Shown piece after piece: positions 1-9,858 of a stretch of 64,000 nt of DNA. The position numbers and the translations under genes are program-made. Numbering within the stretch: the first letter of the stretch is position 1; each line of letters starts with the position of its first letter. The DNA comes from Janthinobacterium agaricidamnosum NBRC 102515 = DSM 9628. GTDB taxonomy: Bacteria; Pseudomonadota; Gammaproteobacteria; Burkholderiales; Burkholderiaceae_D. Location of the stretch: contig NZ_HG322949.1 in assembly GCF_000723165.1 (NCBI RefSeq), forward strand, positions 5,104,580 to 5,168,579. The letters are read 5' to 3'. Under the pieces are notes generated by a model. That model ran no database searches and was not told where the DNA came from. It worked only from the letters and a program-made list of their open reading frames with translations.

Positions 1-798
1 GATATCGATCCGGCCTCGATCAATAAAGTGGTCAAGGCCGACGTCGCCTTGCGCGGCGATTGCGGACAAATCCTGGTCGCGCTGCAACAGGCGATGACGG
101 CGCCGGCCGACCTGGCGCCCTGGTGGGAACGCATCGCCACATGGCGCGCCAAACAATCGCTGGCTTTCGTCGACTCCCCGGAGCATATCGCGCCGCAAGC
201 GCTGATGCAGCGCCTGAACGCCGCCATCAGCGGCCTCGACGCGATCGTCGCTACCGATGTCGGCCAGCACCAGATGTGGGCCGCACAGCACATGGCCATC
301 GAACAGCCGGGCCGCTGGCTGACCTCGGGCGGCGCCGGCACCATGGGTTACGGCTTGCCGGCCGCGATAGGCGCGCAAATCGGCCAGCCGGACAAGCTGG
401 TGGTGTGCATCAGCGGCGACGCGTCGATCCTGATGAATATCCAGGAACTGGCGACCGCCACCCAGCACCGCACGCCGGTCAAGGTGGTGCTGTCGAATAA
501 CGGCTACATGGGCATGGTGCGCCAGTGGCAAGAGCTGATCCACGGCGGGCGCTACAGCCACAGCTACACCGAGGCGCTGCCGGATTTCGTCGCGCTGGCG
601 CGCGCCTTCGGCTGGCAAGCCCGTTCCGTGAGCAAGCGCGAAGAGCTCGACGCGGCGCTGCGGGAATGTCTGCAAGCCGATGGCCCGTTCTTCCTGGACG
701 TGCACGTATTTGCCGAAGAAAACTGCTTCCCGATGATCGCACCGGGCGCGGGCCATCATCAGATGATGCTGGCCAAGGATGTGGCGTATCAAGAGTGA
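1..798 (+). CDS. Acetolactate synthase-like TPP enzyme, 3' part
   Basis: The frame is open from base 1, so the gene starts before the window; 265 residues of the C-terminal half are visible. They begin in the linker typical of large acetolactate synthase subunits ([10 protein letters not shown]) and continue through the C-terminal thiamine-diphosphate domain. The cofactor motif is visible: GDAS at about residue 139, then [14 protein letters not shown] about 26 residues later, close to IlvB/IlvI catalytic subunits. The family condenses two pyruvates, or pyruvate and 2-oxobutyrate, in branched-chain amino acid synthesis. No ilvN/ilvH small subunit follows; the next gene is on the other strand. 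It could be a stand-alone catabolic or IlvB-like paralogue rather than the biosynthetic enzyme. Confidence 0.85.
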   Translation, partial: DIDPASINKVVKADVALRGDCGQILVALQQAMTAPADLAPWWERIATWRAKQSLAFVDSPEHIAPQALMQRLNAAISGLDAIVATDVGQHQMWAAQHMAIEQPGRWLTSGGAGTMGYGLPAAIGAQIGQPDKLVVCISGDASILMNIQELATATQHRTPVKVVLSNNGYMGMVRQWQELIHGGRYSHSYTEALPDFVALARAFGWQARSVSKREELDAALRECLQADGPFFLDVHVFAEENCFPMIAPGAGHHQMMLAKDVAYQE

Positions 799-816
799 CG
801 GTATCAAGAATAACGT

Positions 817-1659
817 TTACGACCAGATGCGGTAGACCCAGTAACTCTCATCCTGCTCGCTGGCCCTGATCAATTCGGTCGGCGTCAGGCCGGTGATTTC
901 GCGGGTTTCGCGGCACAGGTGCGCCTGGTCGGCATAAGCGCTGCGGGCCGCGATCTCGGTCCACGCCACCTTGCCGCCGATGCTCTCGGTGCGCGATGCG
1001 AAGAACGCCTGTTCGGCGCGGCTCATGCGGCGCAGCGTGCGCATCGGCTGGCCGGCCCAGGCCTTGATGCGCCGCTCGATACTGCGCGCGCCATTGCCCA
1101 AGCCGCTGGCGGCCGCCTGTACGCCGAGCCGGCGCACCCAGTCCGCGACCCGGCCGCCATCGTCGCCGGTGCGCACGGCGGCCCACAACGGGTCGAGGAA
1201 ATCCTCGATCAGGGCGACCCGCGCGGCATCGTCCGGTGCGGCGGCCACGGCCTGGAACATGGCCAGCCACGACGCATCGAAAACCTCTTCCGGCAGATAA
1301 AATTGATCGAGCTGGGTCGAGATATCGATACCGGTCAGGCGGTGCAGCGCCGAGGGGAAAAACAGCAGAAAAAAACTGCGCACAGGACCGGGGTTGTAGC
1401 TGACCATTGGCTTCGATTGCGGCCCGTTGTACAAGATCGCCGGCATCTTGATGTCCAGCCCCAGGCCCGGCGCCGCCACTTCCGACTCGCCCTGCAGCAC
1501 CCAGCCGATGCCGCACAGCGGCGTGGCCGGAAAACGGTTCAGCCGCTGGCCCGGCGGCAGCAAGGGACTATCGATGGTGCTGCGTCCCAGATAGGCGCGC
1601 ACGCAGGAAGCGAGCGACAGGCGCGGCGCGATCAAACGCGTGATGGGTAAACTCGGCAT
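817..1659 (-). CDS. AraC-family transcriptional regulator
   Basis: A 280-residue protein with a C-terminal AraC-type double helix-turn-helix (about residues 185-275; RMSRAEQAFFASR, then the IAARSAYADQAHLCRETREI second helix-turn-helix). The N-terminal part is a probable cupin-like effector domain with no recognised ligand. The start was chosen at the ATG at 1659 (MPSLPITRL), because longer in-frame starts would run into the divergent P450 gene. It is transcribed divergently from the P450 across about 125 bases, which makes it the likely local regulator of that gene. The effector is unknown. Confidence 0.85.
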   Translation of the reverse strand: MPSLPITRLIAPRLSLASCVRAYLGRSTIDSPLLPPGQRLNRFPATPLCGIGWVLQGESEVAAPGLGLDIKMPAILYNGPQSKPMVSYNPGPVRSFFLLFFPSALHRLTGIDISTQLDQFYLPEEVFDASWLAMFQAVAAAPDDAARVALIEDFLDPLWAAVRTGDDGGRVADWVRRLGVQAAASGLGNGARSIERRIKAWAGQPMRTLRRMSRAEQAFFASRTESIGGKVAWTEIAARSAYADQAHLCRETREITGLTPTELIRASEQDESYWVYRIWS

Positions 1660-1684
1660 GCTCGAATCCCGTATGAAATTACAA

Positions 1685-1700
1685 ACATTGTACCGAATGT
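1685..1700. promoter_or_regulatory. Possible operator in the AraC/P450 divergent promoter
   Basis: A short inverted repeat, ACATT-6-AATGT, lies in the 124-base gap between the two divergent starts (1660-1783). A site here could control both genes. The symmetry is only five bases per arm, and AraC proteins often bind direct repeats, so this is weak. Confidence 0.2.
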
Positions 1701-1783
1701 CGGAAACGTTCAATACCGATAACATGCAGCGCTCTACAGTTGCCGGCATAGAGGTCAAACCACTTTGCCATCCGGAGATCGTC

Positions 1784-3214
1784 ATGCATACCGATACGCC
1801 CGACACCACCGCTGACCAGCCCTTGCGCCGCATCAAGGACTTGCCGGGGCCGCGCCCGCTGCCCTTGATCGGCAACGGCCATCAAATCAAGCCGCAGCGC
1901 ATCCACCAGCATGTCGAACGCTGGTCTCTCCAGTACGGCCCGCTGATGCGCATGTATTTCGGTGCGACGCCGATCCTGGTGGTGGCCGACCATGAAATGG
2001 TCGGTGCGGTGCTGCGCGACCGGCCCGACGGTTTCCGCCGGCCCAGCATCAGCGCGACAATTTCCAATGAAATGGGCGGCATCCCCGGCCTGTTCCTGGC
2101 CGAGGGCGCCGACTGGCGCAACCAGCGTCGGATGGTGATGGCCGGTTTTGCGCCGACCGCGATCAAGGCCTATTTCCCGGCACTGGTCGCGGTAGCGCTG
2201 CGCTTGCGGCGGCGCTGGCAAGCCGCCGCAAGCGCACGCAAGGCGATCGACCTGGAGTCGGACCTGAAGCGCTACACCGTCGATATCATCGCCGGGCTGG
2301 CCTTCGGCAGCGACGTCAACACGCTGGAATCGGGCGAGGACGTGATCCAGCGCCACCTGGACGACATCTTGCCGGCGGTGGCGCGGCGCAGCCTGGCGCT
2401 GGTGCCGTACTGGCGTTATGTGAAGCTGCCGGCGGACCGCCGCCTGGACCGCAGCGTGGCGGTGCTGCGGACGGCCGTGCAAGACCTGATCGGCCAAGCC
2501 CGCCAGCGCATGCTGGACAATCCGGCGCGGCGCGAGCGGCCGCCCAACCTGCTGGAAGCGATGATCGCCGCCGCCGACCAGAGCGGCAGCGGCGTGACCG
2601 ACCTGAATGTGGCCGGCAATGTGACCAACATGCTGCTGGCCGGCGAAGACACCACCGCCAATACGATTTCGTGGATGATTTATCTGCTGCAGCGCCATCC
2701 GCACACGCTGCAAAAGGCGCGCGACGAAGTACGCCGCAACGCGCCGGACGCGGCCCGCTTCACCATCGAGCAGCTCGACAGCCTGGACTATCTCGGCGCG
2801 TGCGCCAACGAAGCGATGCGGCTGAAGCCGGTGGCGCCGTACCTTCCGCTCGAAGCGCTGCGCGACACGGTGATCGGCGATGTCGCGGTGCCGGCCGGCA
2901 CCATGATCTGGTGCGTGCTGCGGCATGACAGTGTCGCCGAAAAACACTTCCCGGATCCGCTGCTGTTCGATCCGCAGCGCTGGCTGCAGGCCGACGGCAA
3001 GCCGAACAGCGACAAGCGCGTGACGATGCCGTTCGGCGCCGGTCTGCGCACCTGTCCGGGACGTTATCTGGCGCTGTTGGAAATCAAGATCGCGATGGCC
3101 ATGCTGCTCGGCTCTTTCGACATCGCCGGCGTCGATACGCCGGACGGCAAGGAAGCGCAAGAGTTGATGGGTTTTGTCATGTCGCCGGTCGGATTGTCGC
3201 TGCGGCTGGAGTGA
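1784..3214 (+). CDS. Cytochrome P450 monooxygenase
   Basis: A 476-residue haem-thiolate monooxygenase. It has a proline-rich hinge near the N-terminus (LPGPRPLPLIGN, residues 20-31), the I-helix oxygen-binding motif AGEDTT at about 286-291, the ExxR motif at E343/R346 and the haem loop FGAGLRTCPG with ligand Cys424. The N-terminal proline-rich motif and overall length resemble eukaryote-like or CYP102-like P450s more than the shorter P450cam type. There is no reductase fusion and no adjacent ferredoxin, so electrons must come from elsewhere. The start at 1784 has GGAG seven bases upstream; longer in-frame starts lack this. The substrate cannot be inferred. Confidence 0.93.
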   Translation: MHTDTPDTTADQPLRRIKDLPGPRPLPLIGNGHQIKPQRIHQHVERWSLQYGPLMRMYFGATPILVVADHEMVGAVLRDRPDGFRRPSISATISNEMGGIPGLFLAEGADWRNQRRMVMAGFAPTAIKAYFPALVAVALRLRRRWQAAASARKAIDLESDLKRYTVDIIAGLAFGSDVNTLESGEDVIQRHLDDILPAVARRSLALVPYWRYVKLPADRRLDRSVAVLRTAVQDLIGQARQRMLDNPARRERPPNLLEAMIAAADQSGSGVTDLNVAGNVTNMLLAGEDTTANTISWMIYLLQRHPHTLQKARDEVRRNAPDAARFTIEQLDSLDYLGACANEAMRLKPVAPYLPLEALRDTVIGDVAVPAGTMIWCVLRHDSVAEKHFPDPLLFDPQRWLQADGKPNSDKRVTMPFGAGLRTCPGRYLALLEIKIAMAMLLGSFDIAGVDTPDGKEAQELMGFVMSPVGLSLRLE

Positions 3215-3280
3215 AGTGATACCATGGCGCATGCGCCGCGCTCTGGTGTCGCGGCGCCACTTCTGCCAACGTGAACTGAC

Positions 3281-3769
3281 ATGACTATTCAACTTGAATC
3301 CCCCGACCAGGCCGACGTGATCGACTTGATCGATGCCCTGCACGCCTACCAGCTGACCTTGTATCCGCCGGAATCGATGTACTCGCTCGACCTGGACGCG
3401 CTGATGGAGCCGAACGTGCTGTTCGCCGTCGCGCGCGACCAGGCCGGCCTGGCCATCGCTTGCGGTGCGCTGGTGCTGACGCCGGCATTCGGCGAAATCA
3501 AGAGCATGTACGTGCGGCCTGAACACCGCGGCCAGGGATGGGCGCGCAAGATCCTGATCCTGCTGGAAAACCAGGCCGTCGCCAGGGGCTGCCAGCAGAT
3601 CAACCTGGAAACCGGCCATGAACAGCCGGAAGCGATCGCACTGTACAGCAGCCTTGGCTACCGCCGGCGCGGTCCATTCGGCGATTATGACGACGATCCG
3701 CTGAGCTTCTTCATGCACAAATGGGTAGGCGCACAAGAAATCCAGCAGCAGCAGCAGCAGCAGCAGTAA
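3281..3769 (+). CDS. GNAT-family N-acetyltransferase with polyglutamine tail
   Basis: A 162-residue GNAT acetyltransferase. The acetyl-CoA site is visible as VRPEHRGQGWARKIL (about residues 77-91), followed by NLETGHEQPEAIALYSSLGY, the usual C-terminal part of the fold. This type transfers acetyl from acetyl-CoA to an amine, but the substrate is unknown. The protein ends in eight consecutive glutamines encoded by eight identical CAG codons, placed after the fold and just before the stop. The stop is 11 bases before the next start, so the two genes are probably co-transcribed. Confidence 0.9.
   Translation: MTIQLESPDQADVIDLIDALHAYQLTLYPPESMYSLDLDALMEPNVLFAVARDQAGLAIACGALVLTPAFGEIKSMYVRPEHRGQGWARKILILLENQAVARGCQQINLETGHEQPEAIALYSSLGYRRRGPFGDYDDDPLSFFMHKWVGAQEIQQQQQQQQ
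3743..3766 (+). repeat. (CAG)8 trinucleotide microsatellite
   Basis: Eight uninterrupted CAG units encode the C-terminal polyglutamine of the acetyltransferase. A uniform codon over eight positions suggests recent slippage expansion. Gain or loss of units keeps the reading frame, so length variation would only alter the tail. Confidence 0.95.
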
Positions 3770-3780
3770 CCGGAGGGGAG

Positions 3781-4128
3781 ATGGACAGCCTGATCGAATT
3801 ACGCGACCTGATCCGCCAGTTTTCCAGCGAGCGCGACTGGCAGCAATTCCATACGCCGAAAAACCTGGCGATGGCGCTGTCGGTCGAAGTCGCCGAACTG
3901 GTCGAGCATTACCAGTGGCTGCCGACCGGCGCCGAGCATGAACTCGATGAACAAAAACGCACCGGCATCCGGCATGAAATCGCCGACGTGCTGGTGTACC
4001 TGATCCAGCTGGCCGACAAGAACCAGGTCGACTTGCGCAGCGCGGTGCTGGAAAAGATGGAGCTGAACCGCACCAAATATCCGCTCGAACCAGTGCGCGG
4101 CGACGCCCGCAAATATAATCAGTACTGA
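3781..4128 (+). CDS. MazG-like nucleotide pyrophosphohydrolase
   Basis: A 115-residue all-alpha NTP pyrophosphatase of the dCTPP1/RS21-C6 MazG-like group. The metal-binding pattern is visible: EVAELVEHYQW in the first helix pair and EIADVLVYLIQLADK in the second (EExxE/ExxD type). The family hydrolyses non-canonical or excess (d)NTPs to NMP and pyrophosphate. The start at 3781 has a strong ribosome site, GGAGGGGAG, directly after the stop of the acetyltransferase, which indicates a two-gene unit. Length is normal for the single-domain family. Confidence 0.9.
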   Translation: MDSLIELRDLIRQFSSERDWQQFHTPKNLAMALSVEVAELVEHYQWLPTGAEHELDEQKRTGIRHEIADVLVYLIQLADKNQVDLRSAVLEKMELNRTKYPLEPVRGDARKYNQY

Positions 4129-4141
4129 TCGGCCTCACGGC

Positions 4142-4200
4142 CCAGCCGCCGTATCGTATCGCACGGTCCAGCCGCCGTATCGTATCGCACGGTCCAGCCG
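4142..4200. repeat. 26-bp tandem duplication
   Basis: A 26-base unit (4142-4167) is repeated exactly at 4168-4193, and the start of a third copy follows at 4194. The unit contains the smaller repeat GTATCGTATCG. It lies between the pyrophosphohydrolase stop and the next start, so it may sit in the promoter or leader of the exported-protein gene at 4238. Confidence 0.9.
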
Positions 4201-4237
4201 TGCGAGGCGCAAAACGGCATCGGTATAAGATTGCCGC

Positions 4238-5068
4238 ATGCCTTATTCTTTTGTTCACTTGACGGCCTGGCTGCGCTGTTCCGGCGTGCTGATCTTTGCC
4301 GGCCTGTGCACGCCGCTGCACGCCCAACAAGCCGGCATCCCGACCGTCACCGTGCAATCGACGCGCGACCCGGTCGATAAATCCTATCGCAAGATGGTCA
4401 AGGGCATGGATCGTTTCGAGCGCGACCATGCGTACGCGCCGAACGCCAGCCTGCGCTTCCGGCTGCTGCCGCGCCAGCCCGGCATCGACATGCATGGCAT
4501 CGCCCTGAAAATCGTCGGCGACACCCTCAGCGTGCCGGTGCCGCTGGCGCCCGACAACAGCTTTGCGCCGCCGCGCAACGCCCAGGCGCTGCGCGAGGAT
4601 GCGGCGCTGGTGGCCAACCGCAAAGCCACCAGCATGAGCTGGCGCGCACAGGTCGTTACGCCGGGCCTGCCGCCCGATACGCGGCGTCTCGGCGACTTGC
4701 GCCTCGAATGCCGGGCCGGCATGGATTCCGGCCTGATTTCGAACGATCCGGAAATCATCGCGTGGCTGGCAAACATGTTTTACGACACTGACAAAATCTG
4801 TTCCACGCCGGATGGCAATTACCTGTTCTTTACCGACCGGCCACTGTTCGGCGTGACGCTGCATGACGGCGAACGGCGCGCGGCGCTGCCGTTCAAGCTG
4901 CTGTACGCCGGCGGCGAACAAACTCCGGCCTCGCTGGTGTATTGCGATTGCCAGGTCATGCTCGACAAGACGTATTACGCGCCGTTGTGGGATAAAAGCT
5001 GGCCCGACGACACCTTGCTGGAATTCGAGTACATGGACGATGCGCCAGCCGAACCGGAGGCGCAATGA
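4238..5068 (+). CDS. Exported protein of unknown function
   Basis: A 276-residue protein with a signal peptide (hydrophobic core LRCSGVLIFAGLCTPL, probable cleavage after LHA at about residue 30). The mature part has four cysteines and an acidic C-terminus (LEFEYMDDAPAEPEAQ). I do not recognise a domain. It shares four bases (ATGA, 5065-5068) with the following lipoprotein gene, so the two are translationally coupled and probably act together in the envelope. Confidence 0.75.
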   Translation: MPYSFVHLTAWLRCSGVLIFAGLCTPLHAQQAGIPTVTVQSTRDPVDKSYRKMVKGMDRFERDHAYAPNASLRFRLLPRQPGIDMHGIALKIVGDTLSVPVPLAPDNSFAPPRNAQALREDAALVANRKATSMSWRAQVVTPGLPPDTRRLGDLRLECRAGMDSGLISNDPEIIAWLANMFYDTDKICSTPDGNYLFFTDRPLFGVTLHDGERRAALPFKLLYAGGEQTPASLVYCDCQVMLDKTYYAPLWDKSWPDDTLLEFEYMDDAPAEPEAQ

Positions 5069-5367
5069 AGAACCTGCTGCCGATATTGCCGCTGCTGATG
5101 CTGGCCGCGTGCGGCACGCGCGCGCCGCTGGCCGCCAGGACCATCCCGTACGCCACGCTGGAACACAACGTCATCGTCGGGCAAAGCACCAGGGCGCAAG
5201 TGCTGGCGGCGCTGGGGCCGAGCACGGCGCTGGTATTCGACAGCGGTTATCAAGTGTGGATGTATGCGTATCCGCTCGGCTCGGACGGACACGGAGAATA
5301 TGTGATCTTGTTCGATCCGGATGGCCGGGTCAAAAAGACCCGGCGCAGGGAATCGGCAACGGACTAG
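5065..5367 (+). CDS. Small lipoprotein, possible SmpA/BamE-like fold
   Basis: A 100-residue lipoprotein: the signal peptide ends in the lipobox LMLAAC, making Cys16 the acylated residue. The mature part (IVGQSTRAQVLAALGPSTALVF followed by WMYAYPLG) resembles the small SmpA/OmlA/BamE fold, in which a short helix precedes a strand meander. It overlaps the upstream exported-protein gene by four bases. This resemblance is by pattern only, and the protein is too divergent to be called BamE. Confidence 0.75.
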   Translation: MKNLLPILPLLMLAACGTRAPLAARTIPYATLEHNVIVGQSTRAQVLAALGPSTALVFDSGYQVWMYAYPLGSDGHGEYVILFDPDGRVKKTRRRESATD

Positions 5368-5383
5368 CGAGCCTGAACGTTGA

Positions 5384-7033
5384 TTAACGAGCTTTCAACG
5401 CCGGCCGCAATTTCAGCCCCGCCGCGCGCGCGGCGCCGCCCGCCTTGTGCTTCGGCACCGATTTCAATTTGAAGATGCCGATCGATTTGGCCACGCTGTC
5501 GGTGCGCTGCGCCAGGCTGGTCGCGGCCGCGGCCGCTTCCTCGACCAGCGCGGCATTTTGCTGGGTGATGCCGTCCATGTGGATCACCGCCTGGTTGACC
5601 TGGCCGATGCCCAGGTTTTGCTCGCGCGTGGTCGAGGAAATCTCATCCATCACTTGCGTCACGCGCGCCACCGAGGCGATCACTTCCGTCATCGTCGCGC
5701 CGGCGTTGCTGGTCAGGACGGTGCCGGCGTTGACGGTGGCGATCGAATGGTCGATCAGTTGCTTGACTTCCTTGGCGGCCGTCGCCGAACGTTGCGCCAG
5801 GCTGCGCACCTCGCCCGCCACCACCGCGAAACCACGGCCGTGTTCGCCGGCCCGCGCCGCTTCGACGGCGGCGTTCAGCGCCAGGATATTGGTCTGGAAC
5901 GCGATGCCGTCGATCAAGCCGATGATGTCCAGGATCTTGCGCGACGAAGTGCTGATTTCATCCATCGTCGTCACCACTTGCGTCACGATATTGCCGCCCT
6001 GCGCGGCGATCGCCGACGCCTGCAGCGCCAGTTCGTTGGCGCTGCTCACGTGGCTGGCGCTGTTTTGCACGGTCGACGTCAATTGCTCCATGCTGGCGGC
6101 GGTTTGCTCCAGGCTGGACGCCTGCGATTCGGTACGGCTCGACAAATCCATATTGCCGGTCGCGATTTCCGCCGTGGTGACGCGGATATCCTCGAAATTG
6201 GCGCGCACGTCGCCGATGATGCTGTGCAAATTGATATTGGTCTGGCGCAAGGCCGCCATCAACTGGCCCATGTCGTCGTCGCGCACCTGGTCGATCACGC
6301 CGGTCAAGTCGCCGCCGGCCATCTTGCGCGCCACGCCGACCGCCTCTTGCAGCGGCGCCACCAGCGCATTATGCAGGCTGAGCCAGAAATACAGCATCAC
6401 CACCACCGACACCGCCGCCGCGCCGCTGAGCCAGCTGCGCAGCGCATTGCTGGTGTTGCCGTCGATAGTACAGATGGCGCTGCCCAGCATCATCAGCACG
6501 AGCGTGATGAAAATCGCATTGAGACCGATATGCCCGGCCAGGCTCAATTTGCGCCACTGATGCAATTTTGCGGCCCAGCCTTGCTGGATCACGCGGCCCT
6601 TGCGGATCGCCAGCCGGGCCGGATTGCCATCTTTAAAACCCTGGTACAGTGCGCTGGCTTCACGCACTTGCTCGCGGGTCGGCTTGGTGCGCACCGACAT
6701 GTAGCCGATCGGGCGGCCGTTTTCGATGACCGGCGTGATATTCGCCAGCACCCAGTAAAAGTCGCCATTCTTGCAGCGGTTCTTGACCATGCCGGTCCAC
6801 GGCATGCCGGTCTTGATGGTCGCCCACAGGTCGGCGAACGCTTCCTGCGGCATGTCGGGATGGCGCAAGATGTTTTGCGGCGCGCCCATCAAGTCGGACT
6901 CTGAAAAGCCGCTGACTTCAATGAAATATTGATTGGCGTAGTTAATGTTTCCCTGTAAATCAGTGGTGGAAACAATCGTCATGCCGTCATTTAAAACATA
7001 TTCATTTTGCGTGATAGGCGTATTGACCCGCAT
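5384..7033 (-). CDS. Aer-like methyl-accepting chemotaxis protein
   Basis: A 549-residue chemoreceptor. An N-terminal cytoplasmic PAS domain (about 15-115) closely follows the Aer pattern, including [16 protein letters not shown] and [14 protein letters not shown]. Two membrane segments come next (about 170-190 and 203-221) with almost no periplasmic loop, then HAMP (about 220-275) and a signalling domain with the hairpin tip ([17 protein letters not shown]). This layout fits redox or oxygen sensing through PAS-bound FAD. The C-terminus is basic and has no NWETF-type CheR tether. The start at 7033 has GGGAGC seven bases upstream. No other chemotaxis gene is nearby. Confidence 0.92.
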   Translation of the reverse strand: MRVNTPITQNEYVLNDGMTIVSTTDLQGNINYANQYFIEVSGFSESDLMGAPQNILRHPDMPQEAFADLWATIKTGMPWTGMVKNRCKNGDFYWVLANITPVIENGRPIGYMSVRTKPTREQVREASALYQGFKDGNPARLAIRKGRVIQQGWAAKLHQWRKLSLAGHIGLNAIFITLVLMMLGSAICTIDGNTSNALRSWLSGAAAVSVVVMLYFWLSLHNALVAPLQEAVGVARKMAGGDLTGVIDQVRDDDMGQLMAALRQTNINLHSIIGDVRANFEDIRVTTAEIATGNMDLSSRTESQASSLEQTAASMEQLTSTVQNSASHVSSANELALQASAIAAQGGNIVTQVVTTMDEISTSSRKILDIIGLIDGIAFQTNILALNAAVEAARAGEHGRGFAVVAGEVRSLAQRSATAAKEVKQLIDHSIATVNAGTVLTSNAGATMTEVIASVARVTQVMDEISSTTREQNLGIGQVNQAVIHMDGITQQNAALVEEAAAAATSLAQRTDSVAKSIGIFKLKSVPKHKAGGAARAAGLKLRPALKAR

Positions 7034-7312
7034 CGTCGCTCCCTTAATTTTTTGCAATTACCATAGTCTAGGCAGAAAAACAATATAACACATCAACAGG
7101 GGGCGACAAATCAAACTCATGCTATACAGCAATATATCAAATGGTAAAAAGAATTTAATTTACCATGGATATTATTAATTAATAATAAATTAAATTAACG
7201 ATCTAAAACCGCTACACAGCGTTTCATCCGGCTTGGCCGTGCGCCGTGGATGCGTGATCCAACAATGACATGGAGAAATAATGCGGCGCAAAATGTCTCC
7301 AATCCGATACAG
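7034..7312. other. AT-rich intergenic region upstream of the Aer-like receptor
   Basis: This gap is much richer in A and T than its surroundings, especially 7120-7205. It contains an inverted repeat ATGGTAAA/TTTACCAT (7141-7148 and 7159-7166) and a palindrome ATTATTAATTAATAAT near 7170. It probably holds the receptor promoter and binding sites. No gene is seen. Confidence 0.5.
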
Positions 7313-7350
7313 ACAAAAAAAAGGACAGGCATGCAGCCTGTCCCTTTTTT
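7313..7350 (-). terminator. Rho-independent terminator of the DEAD-box helicase gene
   Basis: A perfect 8-bp stem, GGACAGGC / GCCTGTCC (7323-7330 and 7336-7343), with loop ATGCA is flanked by eight A on the left and a T run on the right. On the minus strand the stem is followed by eight T, immediately downstream of the helicase stop. It could also work in the plus direction. Confidence 0.9.
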
Positions 7351-7371
7351 CAAGTACTGATTAACTTGACA

Positions 7372-9546
<2,175 letters not shown>

Positions 9547-9641
9547 GAATTCACTCACAAGTTCGCTCGAATCGCCCAATGCGAAAGAGTGTAGCCGCTA
9601 GTTTACTCTTTACTGGCACGATTCGTGCTGTGGCAATCCAT

Positions 9642-9678
9642 TATTTGTCGGATTTTTAAGGCAAAAATCCGACAAATA
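9642..9678. promoter_or_regulatory. Perfect 16-bp inverted repeat upstream of the helicase
   Basis: TATTTGTCGGATTTTT (9642-9657), a five-base spacer AAGGC, then its exact reverse complement (9663-9678). It lies 96 bases upstream of the helicase start, probably in its leader or promoter. A related half (ATTGTCGG) recurs near 9708. It could be a protein operator or a leader-RNA hairpin. The rest of the divergent gap (9547-9858) shows no gene. Confidence 0.6.
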
Positions 9679-9858
9679 CCGCTAATCGGCGCGAAAAATG
9701 ACAAATATTGTCGGTAACATCACGTTTTTACACTTTTCGACCAGCAGCACCGGCATGGCCGATTTGGCGCTTTTCCCGCCTATACTGTAGAGTAAGTCCG
9801 CCCATCGGCTGCCTGTCCGCCCCAGGCAGCCGCCACCCTTACTTTTCTCGGAGTTTGC

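Noticed and set aside
4142..4200. CRISPR-like repeat
   Set aside because: Only two adjoining copies with no spacers; it is a tandem duplication.
1679..5065. Very long open frame on the minus strand
   Set aside because: It is antisense to the P450, acetyltransferase, pyrophosphohydrolase and exported-protein genes and shows only low-complexity Arg/Gln/His/Val-rich sequence, the usual shadow in GC-rich DNA.
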